DNA from: Sphingobium cupriresistens
Lineage (GTDB): Bacteria > Pseudomonadota > Alphaproteobacteria > Sphingomonadales > Sphingomonadaceae
Length of the DNA: 64,000 bases
Direction: 5' to 3'
Assembly: GCF_004152865.1 (NCBI RefSeq)
Contig: NZ_SEOO01000010.1
Coordinates: forward strand, 47,971 to 111,970
The notes under the pieces were generated by a model that saw nothing but the letters and a program-made list of their open reading frames with translations, ran no database searches and had not been told where the DNA came from. Shown here one piece after another: positions 34,435-42,472 of this stretch (position 1 is the stretch's first letter; each line of letters begins with the position of its first letter). The position numbers and the translations under genes were made by a program.

Positions 34435-35201
34435 CGATCGCGCTGTCCCGCCTCAACTTTCGCGACATCGGCGGATTGCCGACGATCCATGGCGGACAGG
34501 TGCGACCCGGCATCCTGTTCCGGTCCGAAGGTCCGGCCAGTTTCGTCGCCGAACATCATGCCGAGCTGGCCGAACTGGGCGTTCGCGCGGTGGCGGACCT
34601 GCGGTCGGAAATGGAGCGGGACAAGGCGCCGCACGACTGGTGTGGGGCCGATTGCCGCATCCTAGACCTCGACATGAACACCGATCTGCGCGCGCAGGGG
34701 GAGGAAATGTGGATGACGCTGGGGCGTGATCCGACGCAGGCGCGGGCCATTGCGGTCATGACCCATAATTACGGCCTGATGCCGCAGGCGTTCCTGCCCC
34801 ATGTCGCGCCGATGGTCGATGCGTTGCTGGCGGGCGATACGCCGATGCTGGTCCATTGCACCGCGGGCAAGGACCGCACCGGGGTGGTGATCGCGCTGAT
34901 TCTGGACCTGCTGGGCGTGCCGCGCGACGTCATTGGCGCCGACTATGCCCGGTCCGACGTGTTCGGCCAGAATCTTGTCATGTCGGGCCATTTGAAGCGG
35001 GATCTGCAAAAGACTTTCGGCTTCGTCCCCCCCGACGCAATGGTCGCTGTGCTGATCGGTGTTCATGCCGACTTCCTGAACCGTGCGCTGGACGTGGTGG
35101 GGACGCAATGGGGCGGGATCGACGACTATTTCCAGGCGGCGGGGGTGGATGCGGCGCGACGCGACGCGCTGCGGCAGCTTCTTGTTATGGGCGGAGAATG
35201 A
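34431..35201 (+). CDS. Tyrosine-protein-phosphatase-like protein (HCx5R)
   Basis: 256 residues from the overlapping ATG 34431. The N-terminal LNFRDIGGLPTIHGGQVRPGILFRSEG is the NFRDxGG hallmark of the bacterial PTP/LipA-like Y_phosphatase3 family. The active-site loop VHCTAGKDRTG holds the nucleophilic Cys and the phosphate-binding Arg. No signal peptide is seen, so it is cytoplasmic. In a run that also encodes an APH-like kinase (38014), a metabolic phosphate-ester phosphatase role is as likely as signalling. A secreted paralogue is at 61892. Confidence 0.86.
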   Translation: MTIALSRLNFRDIGGLPTIHGGQVRPGILFRSEGPASFVAEHHAELAELGVRAVADLRSEMERDKAPHDWCGADCRILDLDMNTDLRAQGEEMWMTLGRDPTQARAIAVMTHNYGLMPQAFLPHVAPMVDALLAGDTPMLVHCTAGKDRTGVVIALILDLLGVPRDVIGADYARSDVFGQNLVMSGHLKRDLQKTFGFVPPDAMVAVLIGVHADFLNRALDVVGTQWGGIDDYFQAAGVDAARRDALRQLLVMGGE

Positions 35202-35202
35202 C

Positions 35203-36396
35203 ATGACGGACATGGCGATTTACGAATGGGAGCAGTTGCTCGATCAGTTGCGCCCGCTGGGCCAGCAGATGCGCGACCGGATTCCGCCGCGGCTGCATGA
35301 CGATGCGCAGGTGATGCAGGAAGCGATGCGACTGTTGCTGGCGGGCGTGCTGCGCACCGCCAATGACGCGATCATGCACGATCGCAGCCATCCGATGTTC
35401 GTGCCCGAACTCAATATCTGCCAGAATATCTTTCAGCCCAATGCCGACACCATCTACAAGGCGGCGCTGATCGAGAAGGGCGGCACCTATCGCATCCGGG
35501 GCGACCGGGGCACAACGCGGATGATGATTTTGGCCCAGCTTGGCCCCGACACGCTGCGCACCGGGCAGCATCATCCCGCGCAGGACGCCAATGATTTCGA
35601 CGATCTGGCGATCGGTGCGGATGGCGGGTTCGATGTGATCCTCTCGCCCGCCCGGCCCGATGGCTACAGCGGCGACTGGTGGGAACTGAAACCGGACACC
35701 GAAAAGTTGATGGTGCGGATCGTCGGGTGCGACTGGGGCGTGGAGCGGGAGCCGCGTTTCGGCATCGTCCGGCTGGACGCGGAACGCGCCGCCAAGGGGC
35801 GGCCGACGCTGGCGCAACTGGCTGATCGCTTTGCCGAGATACCGACAACGGCGGCGGTTTGTGCGCTGGCCTTCCCCGACAAGGTGCAGAAACTGCGTGA
35901 CGAAGGGTTGATCAACACGCTCAAGGTCGTGGATTTTTCGCAGATGACGGGGCTGGCCCGCCAGTCCTATTATGAGGGCGCCTATGATCTGGCCGAGGAT
36001 GAGGCGCTGATTACCGAAGTGCGGATTCCGGCCGATGTCGCTTACTGGTCGCTGATCCTGACCAACGAACTTTATGAGACGACCGACTGGTATCACAACC
36101 AGTCGAGCCTGAACGATGCGCAGGCGGTGGTCGATGGTGACGGCATCTTCCGCGCGGTCATTTCCGCGCGCGATCCGGGCGTTCACAACTGGCTGGATAC
36201 CGCAGGCTATGCCAGCGGCGCGGTGCAGGGACGCTGGTTCAACAGCGACGCGCGCCCGACGCCGACGATGCGCAAGGTGAAGCTGGCCGAGGTGCGTGAG
36301 CATCTGCCCGCCGACACCATGTTGGTGACGCCACAGGCGCGCGACGCCGCGATCCGCGAACGGACATTGCGCGCGCAGATGCGCGTCATCTGGTGA
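35203..36396 (+). CDS. DUF1214-family protein
   Basis: 397 residues from ATG 35203, one base after the previous stop. QPNADTIYKAALIEKGGTYRI and the C-terminal block with DWYHNQSSLNDAQ, SARDPGVHNWLDTAGY and GRWFN are diagnostic of DUF1214. This family has no settled enzymatic role but recurs in proteobacterial and actinobacterial steroid/terpenoid and F420-rich clusters. No signal peptide or transmembrane helix is evident. A substrate-binding or lyase role within the operon is possible. Confidence 0.82.
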   Translation: MTDMAIYEWEQLLDQLRPLGQQMRDRIPPRLHDDAQVMQEAMRLLLAGVLRTANDAIMHDRSHPMFVPELNICQNIFQPNADTIYKAALIEKGGTYRIRGDRGTTRMMILAQLGPDTLRTGQHHPAQDANDFDDLAIGADGGFDVILSPARPDGYSGDWWELKPDTEKLMVRIVGCDWGVEREPRFGIVRLDAERAAKGRPTLAQLADRFAEIPTTAAVCALAFPDKVQKLRDEGLINTLKVVDFSQMTGLARQSYYEGAYDLAEDEALITEVRIPADVAYWSLILTNELYETTDWYHNQSSLNDAQAVVDGDGIFRAVISARDPGVHNWLDTAGYASGAVQGRWFNSDARPTPTMRKVKLAEVREHLPADTMLVTPQARDAAIRERTLRAQMRVIW

Positions 36397-36410
36397 GGGA
36401 GGAGGCGATC

Positions 36411-36866
36411 ATGAGCGACGCACTGGCCATGCTGCTGGATTATGAGGCGATCCGTCAGGTGAAGGCGCGCTATTGCCGCCTGCTCGATACGAAGGATTGG
36501 GATGGCTTCATAGCCCTGTTCACGCCGGACGCGGTGATGGACGTGCAGGAGGATACCGGCCATCCCCCAATCAGCGGCCATGCCGCGATCCTGGAACAGG
36601 TGCGTTCCGCCGTCATCGACGCGCAGAGCGCGCATCAGGTCCACTCGTCCGAAATCGCCCTGCACGGCGACAGTGCCGAAGTTGTCACCGCGATGCAGGA
36701 CCGGGTAGTATGGGCGCCGGGCACATGCCCGATCCCCGGCGGCGAGTCGATCACTGGCTTTGGCCATTATACCGAACGCTATGTGCGCGTCGACGGCGTG
36801 TGGAAGATCGCCTTCCTCAAGCTGACCCGCCTCTATGTCGAAGTGCATCCCGCGCCTGTCCTTTGA
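36411..36866 (+). CDS. SnoaL-like / NTF2-fold protein
   Basis: 151 residues from ATG 36411 (MSDALAMLLDYEAIRQVKARY) with GGGAGGAGG upstream; an in-frame GTG at 36393 is less suitable. ARYCRLLDTKDWDGFIALFTPDAVMDV is the typical NTF2-like opening, and GHYTERYVRVDGVWKIAFLKLTR the closing strands. Such proteins act as ketosteroid-isomerase-like isomerases, cyclases or dehydratases. Its Asp/His residues (for example His in SAHQVHSSE) could be catalytic. It is followed by the LLM enzyme. Confidence 0.86.
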   Translation: MSDALAMLLDYEAIRQVKARYCRLLDTKDWDGFIALFTPDAVMDVQEDTGHPPISGHAAILEQVRSAVIDAQSAHQVHSSEIALHGDSAEVVTAMQDRVVWAPGTCPIPGGESITGFGHYTERYVRVDGVWKIAFLKLTRLYVEVHPAPVL

Positions 36867-36870
36867 CAGG
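36855..36870. promoter_or_regulatory. Candidate regulon palindrome (site G)
   Basis: CCTGTC-CTTT-GACAGG, perfect 6-bp arms. It spans the stop codon of the SnoaL-like gene, 58 bp before the LLM gene. A small terminator hairpin is an alternative reading. Confidence 0.45.
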
Positions 36871-36927
36871 TTGCGCCGCCTGTGCTGCGCGGCAATCCTG
36901 CCCGCCATGGATTTGAGAGGACAGGAT

Positions 36928-38010
36928 ATGACGGTAGCAATGGAACCCGGCGCGCAGGCGTTGTTCGACAAGTTCGGCACCTATATCCTGCCCGGACGGG
37001 TCAGCGATCCGCGCCGGGGGATAGAGGAAGCGCAGGAGGCCGAGCGGATCGGCCTGGGCTGCGTGTGGATTTCCGAACGCTATGCGCTGAAGGAACCCGC
37101 CGTGCTGGCAGGCGCAGTGTCGCAGGCGACGTCGAAGATCCGCATCACCGGCACCATGTATGCCACGATGCGTCACCCGCTGGTCACCGCCAGCGTCGCG
37201 GACCTGATGCAGGCGATGAGCGGGGACCGATTCCGCCTGATGTTCGCGCGCGCCGTCCCGGCCTATATGAAGATGCTGGGATCGCCGCCGATCACGATGG
37301 AGCGGCTGGCCGACCTTATTTCCATCTGCCGTCGCCTGTGGGCGGGGGAGAAGGTGGATTATGACGGCATATTGGGAAAATTCCCCGCGATCAGCCTGAC
37401 CGATCGCCATGGCGGCACGCCGCCGCCGATCATCTTTACCGCCATCGGTCCCAAGAGCCTGGAATTTGCCGGCGAACATTGCGACGGGGTGCTGTTGCAC
37501 CCCTTCGTATCGGCGCAGGGGGTGAAGAACAGCGTCAAGATCGTGCGCGACGCTGCGGAAAAGGCGGGGCGCGATCCGATGGCGGTGCGCATCTACCACA
37601 ATATCATCGTCGCGCCCGACCTGCCCAAGGATGAGGAGGAGGCGGTCGTCGGTGGCCGCGCCATCACCTATTTCGAACTGCCCGGTTTCGGCGACCTGAT
37701 CGTGGACATCAACGGTTGGGACAAGGGCGTGCTGGAGCAGATCCGCGCCCATCCCAAGATCGCCAGCCTGAACGGCAAGCCCGCCGATCAGGCCTATACG
37801 CGGCAGGAACTGGTCGATGTCAGCAAGCTGATCCCGCAGCAATGGCTGGACGAGGGCGCGGCGGTCGGCACGGCGGCGCAGTGCGCCGATCAGTTGATGG
37901 CCTATCTGGACGCTGGCGCGGACGAGATATTGCTGCATGGATCATCGCCCAAGGACATGGGTCTGCTGACCAGCGAACTGAAGCGCGCGCTGGCGGCGAA
38001 GGGGCTGTAA
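36928..38010 (+). CDS. LLM-class (probably F420-dependent) oxidoreductase
   Basis: 360 residues from ATG 36928 (MTVAMEPGAQALFDKFG); an in-frame ATG at 36907 is possible. The barrel has AQEAERIGLGCVWISERYALKEP, KIRITGTMYATMRHPLVTASVADLMQ, DRFRLMFARAVPAYMKMLG, and PPPIIFTAIGPKSLEFAGEHCDGVLLH. The GPKSLEFAGEHCDGV pattern matches TIGR-type F420-dependent LLM enzymes of actinobacteria. It lies 3 bp before the APH-like kinase gene. It is the third LLM enzyme of the window and a likely user of locally produced F420. Confidence 0.87.
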   Translation: MTVAMEPGAQALFDKFGTYILPGRVSDPRRGIEEAQEAERIGLGCVWISERYALKEPAVLAGAVSQATSKIRITGTMYATMRHPLVTASVADLMQAMSGDRFRLMFARAVPAYMKMLGSPPITMERLADLISICRRLWAGEKVDYDGILGKFPAISLTDRHGGTPPPIIFTAIGPKSLEFAGEHCDGVLLHPFVSAQGVKNSVKIVRDAAEKAGRDPMAVRIYHNIIVAPDLPKDEEEAVVGGRAITYFELPGFGDLIVDINGWDKGVLEQIRAHPKIASLNGKPADQAYTRQELVDVSKLIPQQWLDEGAAVGTAAQCADQLMAYLDAGADEILLHGSSPKDMGLLTSELKRALAAKGL

Positions 38011-38013
38011 GTC

Positions 38014-39144
38014 ATGGAGTTTCTGACGCCGGAGCGCATCACCACCCAGTTGCAGGGCTGGCTGGCCAATGAAAAACCCGACTGGCGCGACATTGTCGTC
38101 CGCCCGCTGAACGTCACGCTGGGGGCAGGATTTTCCGCCGATATCTTCTTTGTCGATGTCGATTATGTCGACCCCGCCGGGACACAGAACCAGACGCTGG
38201 TGGTGCGTCGGCAGCCGATGGACCTGGAGGTGGTGTTCGGCAGCAGCCTGGCGTTGCAGGGCAAGATGATGGCCGCGCTCTATGCGCGGGGCGACCTGCC
38301 CGTGCCGCCGTGGATCGGCATGTATCTGGAGTCCGACATTCTTGGCCTGCCCTTCCTGGTGATGGGCAAGGTCGAGGGAGAGTGCGCCAGGCAGAAGCCC
38401 AATTATAATCTGGACGGCTGGCTGGTGGAGATGACGCCGGACCAGCGCCGCGCCAGCTTTACCAACGCCATTTCCGCCTTTGCCAGCATGGCGACGATCG
38501 ACTGGCGCGACGGGTTCGATTTTCTGGCGCAGCCCGAAAATGGCCAGCCGGGGCTGGACCAATATGTCGGCGCGCTGGAGGCGTGGCACAGGGCGGCGGG
38601 CCGGGGCCGGTCCATGCCGATCGTGGATGCGGCGATGGCCTATGTGCGGGCGAACATGCCCGACGATGCGGGAGTCAATGTGCTGTGGGGCGATCCCACG
38701 CCGTCGAATGTGATGTTCGCGCCGGACGGCAGCGTCAATGCGCTGATCGACTGGGAACTGGCCGCGCTTGGCCCGGCGGAGCTGGATCTGGCCTGGTGGC
38801 TTTATTTCGACGACCTGTTCGGGCGGCGTTTCGGCGTCACCCGGCTGGAGGGGTTGCCGAGCCGGGACGAGACGGTCGCGATCTGGGAAGCGGCGTCCGG
38901 GCAGAAGGCCCGGCATCTGGATTATTATGATATTGTGGCTGCGTTGCGCATGGCGCTGGTTGCGGTGGGCGCGTTCGACCGGCAGGTCGGGATCGGCAAC
39001 ATTCCGGCGACCAACAAGTCGCTGAACGACAATTTCATGACGCAATATCTGGCGGAAAAACTGGGCCTGCCGGTGCCGCAATTCGGCCCGGATTTTGTGG
39101 CGTTCATGAAGAATCTGACGCCGGTGGAGGAGGATGCGGCCTGA
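38014..39144 (+). CDS. APH-like phosphotransferase (ACAD10/LvaA-type kinase family)
   Basis: 376 residues. VRPLNVTLGAGFSADIFFVDV is the N-lobe, and VVRRQPMDLEVVFGSSLALQGKMMAAL gives the ATP-binding Lys/Arg and Glu helix. NVLWGDPTPSNVMFAPDG is the catalytic loop (WGDxxxxN, with Asp as base), and ALIDWELAALGPAELDLAWW has the metal-binding IDWE. Family members linked to acyl-CoA catabolism (ACAD10/11, LvaA) phosphorylate 4-hydroxyacyl-CoA so it can be rearranged to the 3-hydroxy form. Aminoglycoside resistance is unlikely in this context. It closes the seven-gene run. Confidence 0.88.
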   Translation: MEFLTPERITTQLQGWLANEKPDWRDIVVRPLNVTLGAGFSADIFFVDVDYVDPAGTQNQTLVVRRQPMDLEVVFGSSLALQGKMMAALYARGDLPVPPWIGMYLESDILGLPFLVMGKVEGECARQKPNYNLDGWLVEMTPDQRRASFTNAISAFASMATIDWRDGFDFLAQPENGQPGLDQYVGALEAWHRAAGRGRSMPIVDAAMAYVRANMPDDAGVNVLWGDPTPSNVMFAPDGSVNALIDWELAALGPAELDLAWWLYFDDLFGRRFGVTRLEGLPSRDETVAIWEAASGQKARHLDYYDIVAALRMALVAVGAFDRQVGIGNIPATNKSLNDNFMTQYLAEKLGLPVPQFGPDFVAFMKNLTPVEEDAA

Positions 39145-39260
39145 TCGGGCGGGCGCCATTAGTAGACAGCAAGATGGACAGTCATGGCGACAAAGGCGTG
39201 GTTTAATTAGCAGGCTAACGATTAAATGAACAAGTCTTGTTTATGTGTCGATGCCAGGCA

Positions 39261-39296
39261 AAAGGGCGGCGGGGGAAGCATCCCCCGCCGCCCTTT
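39261..39296 (-). terminator. Strong hairpin terminator of the small secreted-protein gene
   Basis: A perfect 16-bp stem (39261-39276 with 39281-39296) and loop AGCA. Read on the minus strand it closes with CCCTTTTG. It sits 20 bp downstream of the gene at 39316-39585 and may also stop plus-strand transcription from the APH gene. Confidence 0.85.
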
Positions 39297-39315
39297 GCGC
39301 AACCGTCGAGCGGGA

Positions 39316-39585
39316 TCAGAATTTCTTGAGGTCGGCGTTCGACAGGCTGGTCGTCACGCCCTTTTCCCCGGTGCTGAGCGTCGCGGCGGGGATGGTGATG
39401 AACTTGCCGCGATAGATGACGCGGACAGCGGCAAGCGCGCCATCGTCGGCGGTCACAACCTTGTCGACCTTGCCGATCTTGGTCCCTTCGGCGGAAAAAA
39501 TCGCTGCGTTGCGATCGACAGCGGGCGCCTGCGCCAGCGCGGGCGTAGCCATGGCGAGGGCGGCGAGCGTGATTATCATCTTCAT
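39316..39585 (-). CDS. Small exported PRC-barrel-like protein
   Basis: 89 residues from ATG 39585. MKMIITLAALAMATPALAQA is a clear Sec signal peptide with cleavage after ALA-QA. The mature part, GTKIGKVDKVVTADDGALAAVRVIYRGKFITIPAATL, has the alternating-strand look of PRC-barrel proteins common in alphaproteobacterial periplasms. The function is unknown. It is divergent from the MFS gene at 39707. Confidence 0.68.
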   Translation of the reverse strand: MKMIITLAALAMATPALAQAPAVDRNAAIFSAEGTKIGKVDKVVTADDGALAAVRVIYRGKFITIPAATLSTGEKGVTTSLSNADLKKF

Positions 39586-39680
39586 GTCCAATATCCTCTT
39601 GTCGATTCTATCGACCTGTTGGCGCAGGCCGGAGACAGTTTCAAGAGAAAACCAATACACATAGGAAAGATTCTGTTCTA

Positions 39681-39694
39681 TCTGTACTGATACA
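39681..39694. promoter_or_regulatory. Small palindrome upstream of MFS gene
   Basis: CTGTA-CTGA-TACAG, perfect 5-bp arms and 4-base spacer, located 12 bp before the MFS start in the divergent 39586-39706 region. The geometry resembles the regulon palindrome but the base pattern differs. Confidence 0.35.
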
Positions 39695-39706
39695 GGATAA
39701 GGCCCG

Positions 39707-41047
39707 ATGATGGCCAAAGCAGGGGCGAGGATGAAAATGACGGGTTTTGGCGCACGCGACCGCTGGTTTCTGCTGTTGCTGGGCGCGATCTATATGTTCA
39801 ATTTCATCGATCGCACCATCATTGCGGTGGTGGGGGAAGCGATCCGTCACGACCTGCAACTGAGCGACCTGCAACTGGGCTTGCTGGGCGGGCTGGCTTT
39901 CTCCTTCTTCTATGCGATTCTGGGCATCCCGCTGGCGCGGCTGGCCGAACGCTACAGCCGGGTGCGGATCATCGCGGCGGTGACGCTGCTATGGTCGTTC
40001 ATGACGGCGCTGACGGGCATGGCGGGCAGCTATATCCAGTTGCTATTGTGCCGGATGGGGGTGGGCGTGGGGGAAGCGGGTTTCACCCCGGCGCTGGTGT
40101 CGATGATTTCCGACCGATTCGACGCCGGGCGGCGCGCAGTCGTCTTTTCGCTGATCGCGCTGGGCGTGCCGCTGGGCGGGGCGATCGCGGCGATCGGCGG
40201 CGGCGCGATCGCGCAGCATTTCGGCTGGCGCATGGCATTGGTGGCGGTCGGTGCGCCGGGCCTGTTGCTGGCGGCGCTGCTGTTCCTGACCATCCCGGAA
40301 CCTGCCCGTACCGACGCGGGCGACCGGGCGGACACACCGCCCTTCGGCGCGGTGCTGCGGCGTCTGGGCCGGTCGCCCGCGTTCCTGCATCTGACCTTTG
40401 GCAGTGGTTTCGTCGGCATGGTCGGTTTTGGCACCAACCTGTTCCTGATCCCGCTGCTGGTGCGGCGATACGACCTGCCATTGGCGCAGGCGGGGATGAT
40501 ATTCGCCCTGTCGTTCAGCCTGGCGACGATGGTGGGACAGGTGAGCGGCGGCTATCTGATCGGCCATCTGATCCGCCGCGACATGCGCTGGGGCGGGTGG
40601 GCGCCCGCGATCGCGGTGGGAATCGCGTTGCCGCTCTACCTGCTGGCGATACAGCAGTCCGACTGGCGCTGGCTGATCGGTTTCCTGTTCGTCGCGACCG
40701 CGCTGCTTTATGCGTTCATCCCCGCGATCATGACAATAACGCAGTCGCTGGTGGAACCACGGATGCGCGCGTCGGCCGCCGCGCTGCACAGTTTCGGGCA
40801 GACGGTCGCCGGACTGGGGCTGGGGTCTGTGATTTTGGGTTATCTGAGCGACCGGCTGGCCGTCTTTCTCTATGCCGGCGACTATGCCGCCGATTGCCGG
40901 ACGGGGCAGCCCGCGCCCGCCTGTCTGAGCGCGGCGGCGGATGGGTTGCAGTTGAGTATGCAGTTGGCCGCGTTCGTGCTGTTGCTGGCGGTGGGCCATT
41001 ATCTGCTGGCGGCGCGGCGGTTGCCACGGGCGGCAAATGCGTCGTGA
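39707..41047 (+). CDS. Major facilitator superfamily transporter
   Basis: 446 residues, twelve predicted membrane helices. RWFLLLLGAIYMFNFIDRTIIAVV is helix 1 with the D-R-T pattern, and ARLAERYSRVRIIA is the helix 2-3 loop signature. RMGVGVGEAGFTPALVSMISD is the helix 4-5 motif. This resembles the spinster-like/anion:cation symporter branch that carries organic acids in sphingomonads. The start may be ATG 39731 (MKMTGFG), behind GGGGCGAGG. It probably imports a catabolic substrate or exports an intermediate. Confidence 0.9.
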   Translation: MMAKAGARMKMTGFGARDRWFLLLLGAIYMFNFIDRTIIAVVGEAIRHDLQLSDLQLGLLGGLAFSFFYAILGIPLARLAERYSRVRIIAAVTLLWSFMTALTGMAGSYIQLLLCRMGVGVGEAGFTPALVSMISDRFDAGRRAVVFSLIALGVPLGGAIAAIGGGAIAQHFGWRMALVAVGAPGLLLAALLFLTIPEPARTDAGDRADTPPFGAVLRRLGRSPAFLHLTFGSGFVGMVGFGTNLFLIPLLVRRYDLPLAQAGMIFALSFSLATMVGQVSGGYLIGHLIRRDMRWGGWAPAIAVGIALPLYLLAIQQSDWRWLIGFLFVATALLYAFIPAIMTITQSLVEPRMRASAAALHSFGQTVAGLGLGSVILGYLSDRLAVFLYAGDYAADCRTGQPAPACLSAAADGLQLSMQLAAFVLLLAVGHYLLAARRLPRAANAS

Positions 41048-41174
41048 TTGGCGGCAAAGCTGTCGATGTTCGGCCACCGCGTTCGGTGCGGGATGACGCC
41101 GGGGCCATGGCTGTGTCAGGCTGTCGCCATCACGACCACAGTATCGCTAACAAGCGACGGAAAGGATGTTGAGG

Positions 41175-42023
41175 ATGAAGAATGCAGGCGTAATCGGATT
41201 GGGACAGATTGGGGCGGGCGTCGCCATCTGCCTGGCGCGCAGCGGCCAGTTGGCGGCGGTCTATGACGTGCGGGCCGATGCGTCCGACACGCTGGACGGC
41301 GTGCCCGCGGTGGTGGCCAGCCCGGCGGAACTGGCGCGGCAGGCCGATGTCGTCATCATCGCGGTGGTCAATGCCAAGCAGACGGTGGATGTCCTGTCCG
41401 GTCCCGACGGCGTGCTGGCGCAGGCGCGGCCGGGGATGAGCATCGTGCTGGTCGCGACCGTTTCGATCGAGGATCTGAACGCGCTTCGCGCGCTGACCGA
41501 CGCGGCGGGCGTCGACCTGGTCGATTGCGGCGTAACCGGCGGTCCCAAGTCGCGCGAAAACGGCCTGGTCTGCCTGGTCGGCGGTACGGACGAGAGCGTC
41601 GCGCGGGTGCGCCCCGTGCTGGACGGCTTTGCCAAGCTGGTCGCGCATATGGGCGGGCCGGGTGCGGGCATGGCGGCCAAGATCGCGCGCAACGTCATCG
41701 TGTTCGGCGGGCTGCGCGCGGGTTATGAAGCTGCGATCCTGTGCCGCAATGCGGGCGTGGACGTGCGCCAGTTGAGCGAGGTGATCGACGCCAGTTCCGA
41801 CAGCGTGGGCGGGCCGTTGATGCTGGCGGTGCGCGACGATCCGGCGTCGAGTGAACAGGAAGCGGCGATCCGCGAATATACCCGCGCGCTGATGATAAAG
41901 GATCTGGACGCGGCGATCGACCTGGCGCGCAGCTATGGCATCACCTTGCCGCTGATCGAATTGACGCGCCGCACCGACCAGGCGGTCGTGGGCATGGCCG
42001 ATGTGATGGGAGAGAAGGCATGA
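41175..42023 (+). CDS. NAD(P)-dependent beta-hydroxyacid dehydrogenase family protein
   Basis: 282 residues from ATG 41175 (MKNAGVIGLGQIGAG), with AAGG at a normal distance; an in-frame ATG at 41166 is too close to it. VIGLGQIGAGVAICLARSG is the dinucleotide motif. VVNAKQTVDVL follows, then VDCGVTGGPKSRENG for substrate binding. AKIARNVIVFGGLRAGYEAAIL carries the catalytic Lys. It belongs to the 3-hydroxyisobutyrate/tartronate-semialdehyde reductase group. Translationally coupled (ATGA) to the CMD-family gene. Confidence 0.89.
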   Translation: MKNAGVIGLGQIGAGVAICLARSGQLAAVYDVRADASDTLDGVPAVVASPAELARQADVVIIAVVNAKQTVDVLSGPDGVLAQARPGMSIVLVATVSIEDLNALRALTDAAGVDLVDCGVTGGPKSRENGLVCLVGGTDESVARVRPVLDGFAKLVAHMGGPGAGMAAKIARNVIVFGGLRAGYEAAILCRNAGVDVRQLSEVIDASSDSVGGPLMLAVRDDPASSEQEAAIREYTRALMIKDLDAAIDLARSYGITLPLIELTRRTDQAVVGMADVMGEKA

Positions 42024-42415
42024 AGGTCGACGAAGCACAGTGGCAGAAGGGTCTGGAGGTTTTCGACAAGGTCTATGGACCGGGCACGTCGGCAATGACG
42101 CTGCCGTTTCGCGATTCCGCCTTCAACCAGGAAATCGTGGGCAACCAGTTCGCGAATTTATGGGCCAGCGACATATTGTCGATGCGCGAAAAGCGGTTGC
42201 TGGTACTGGGCGCCACGGCGATGCTGGGGCGGGCCGATCTGGTCGAAATCCAGATGAACGGCGCGCTTATCAATGGCGAATTTACCGATGAGGAACTGGA
42301 CTTCATGCCGCTGTTCATCCTCTTCTACGCCGGGGCGGGTAATACGACCACGGTGTTCCGCGGGATAGAGGCGGCCAAGGCGCGGCGCGCGGAGCGTGAA
42401 GCGGCGGGCGAATAA
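42020..42415 (+). CDS. Carboxymuconolactone decarboxylase family protein
   Basis: 131 residues overlapping the dehydrogenase gene. FANLWASDILSMREKRLLVLGATAMLGRADLVEIQMNGAL has the CMD helical core pattern. The CxxC pair of AhpD-like peroxidatic members is absent; the protein contains neither cysteine nor histidine. It therefore cannot be a thiol peroxidase. A decarboxylase or isomerase-type role on a lactone or keto acid is possible. It is terminated by the hairpin at 42442-42472. Confidence 0.8.
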   Translation: MKVDEAQWQKGLEVFDKVYGPGTSAMTLPFRDSAFNQEIVGNQFANLWASDILSMREKRLLVLGATAMLGRADLVEIQMNGALINGEFTDEELDFMPLFILFYAGAGNTTTVFRGIEAAKARRAEREAAGE

Positions 42416-42441
42416 GCCAGCGGCCATGACAGAAAAAGGGG

Positions 42442-42472
42442 CGGCCCGGTCGGACACGACCGGGCCGTTTTT
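42442..42472 (+). terminator. Rho-independent terminator after the CMD gene
   Basis: CGGCCCGGTCG (42442-42452) pairs perfectly with CGACCGGGCCG (42457-42467) around GACA, followed by T5. The T tract abuts the stop codon of the convergent MFS gene. Confidence 0.88.

Noticed and set aside
38014..39144. Aminoglycoside phosphotransferase (antibiotic resistance)
   Set aside because: The APH fold is shared by many metabolic kinases; the catabolic operon context and lack of resistance-type neighbours argue for an acyl-CoA-linked kinase.
42020..42415. AhpD-like alkylhydroperoxidase
   Set aside because: The protein has no cysteine, so the CxxC redox chemistry is impossible.
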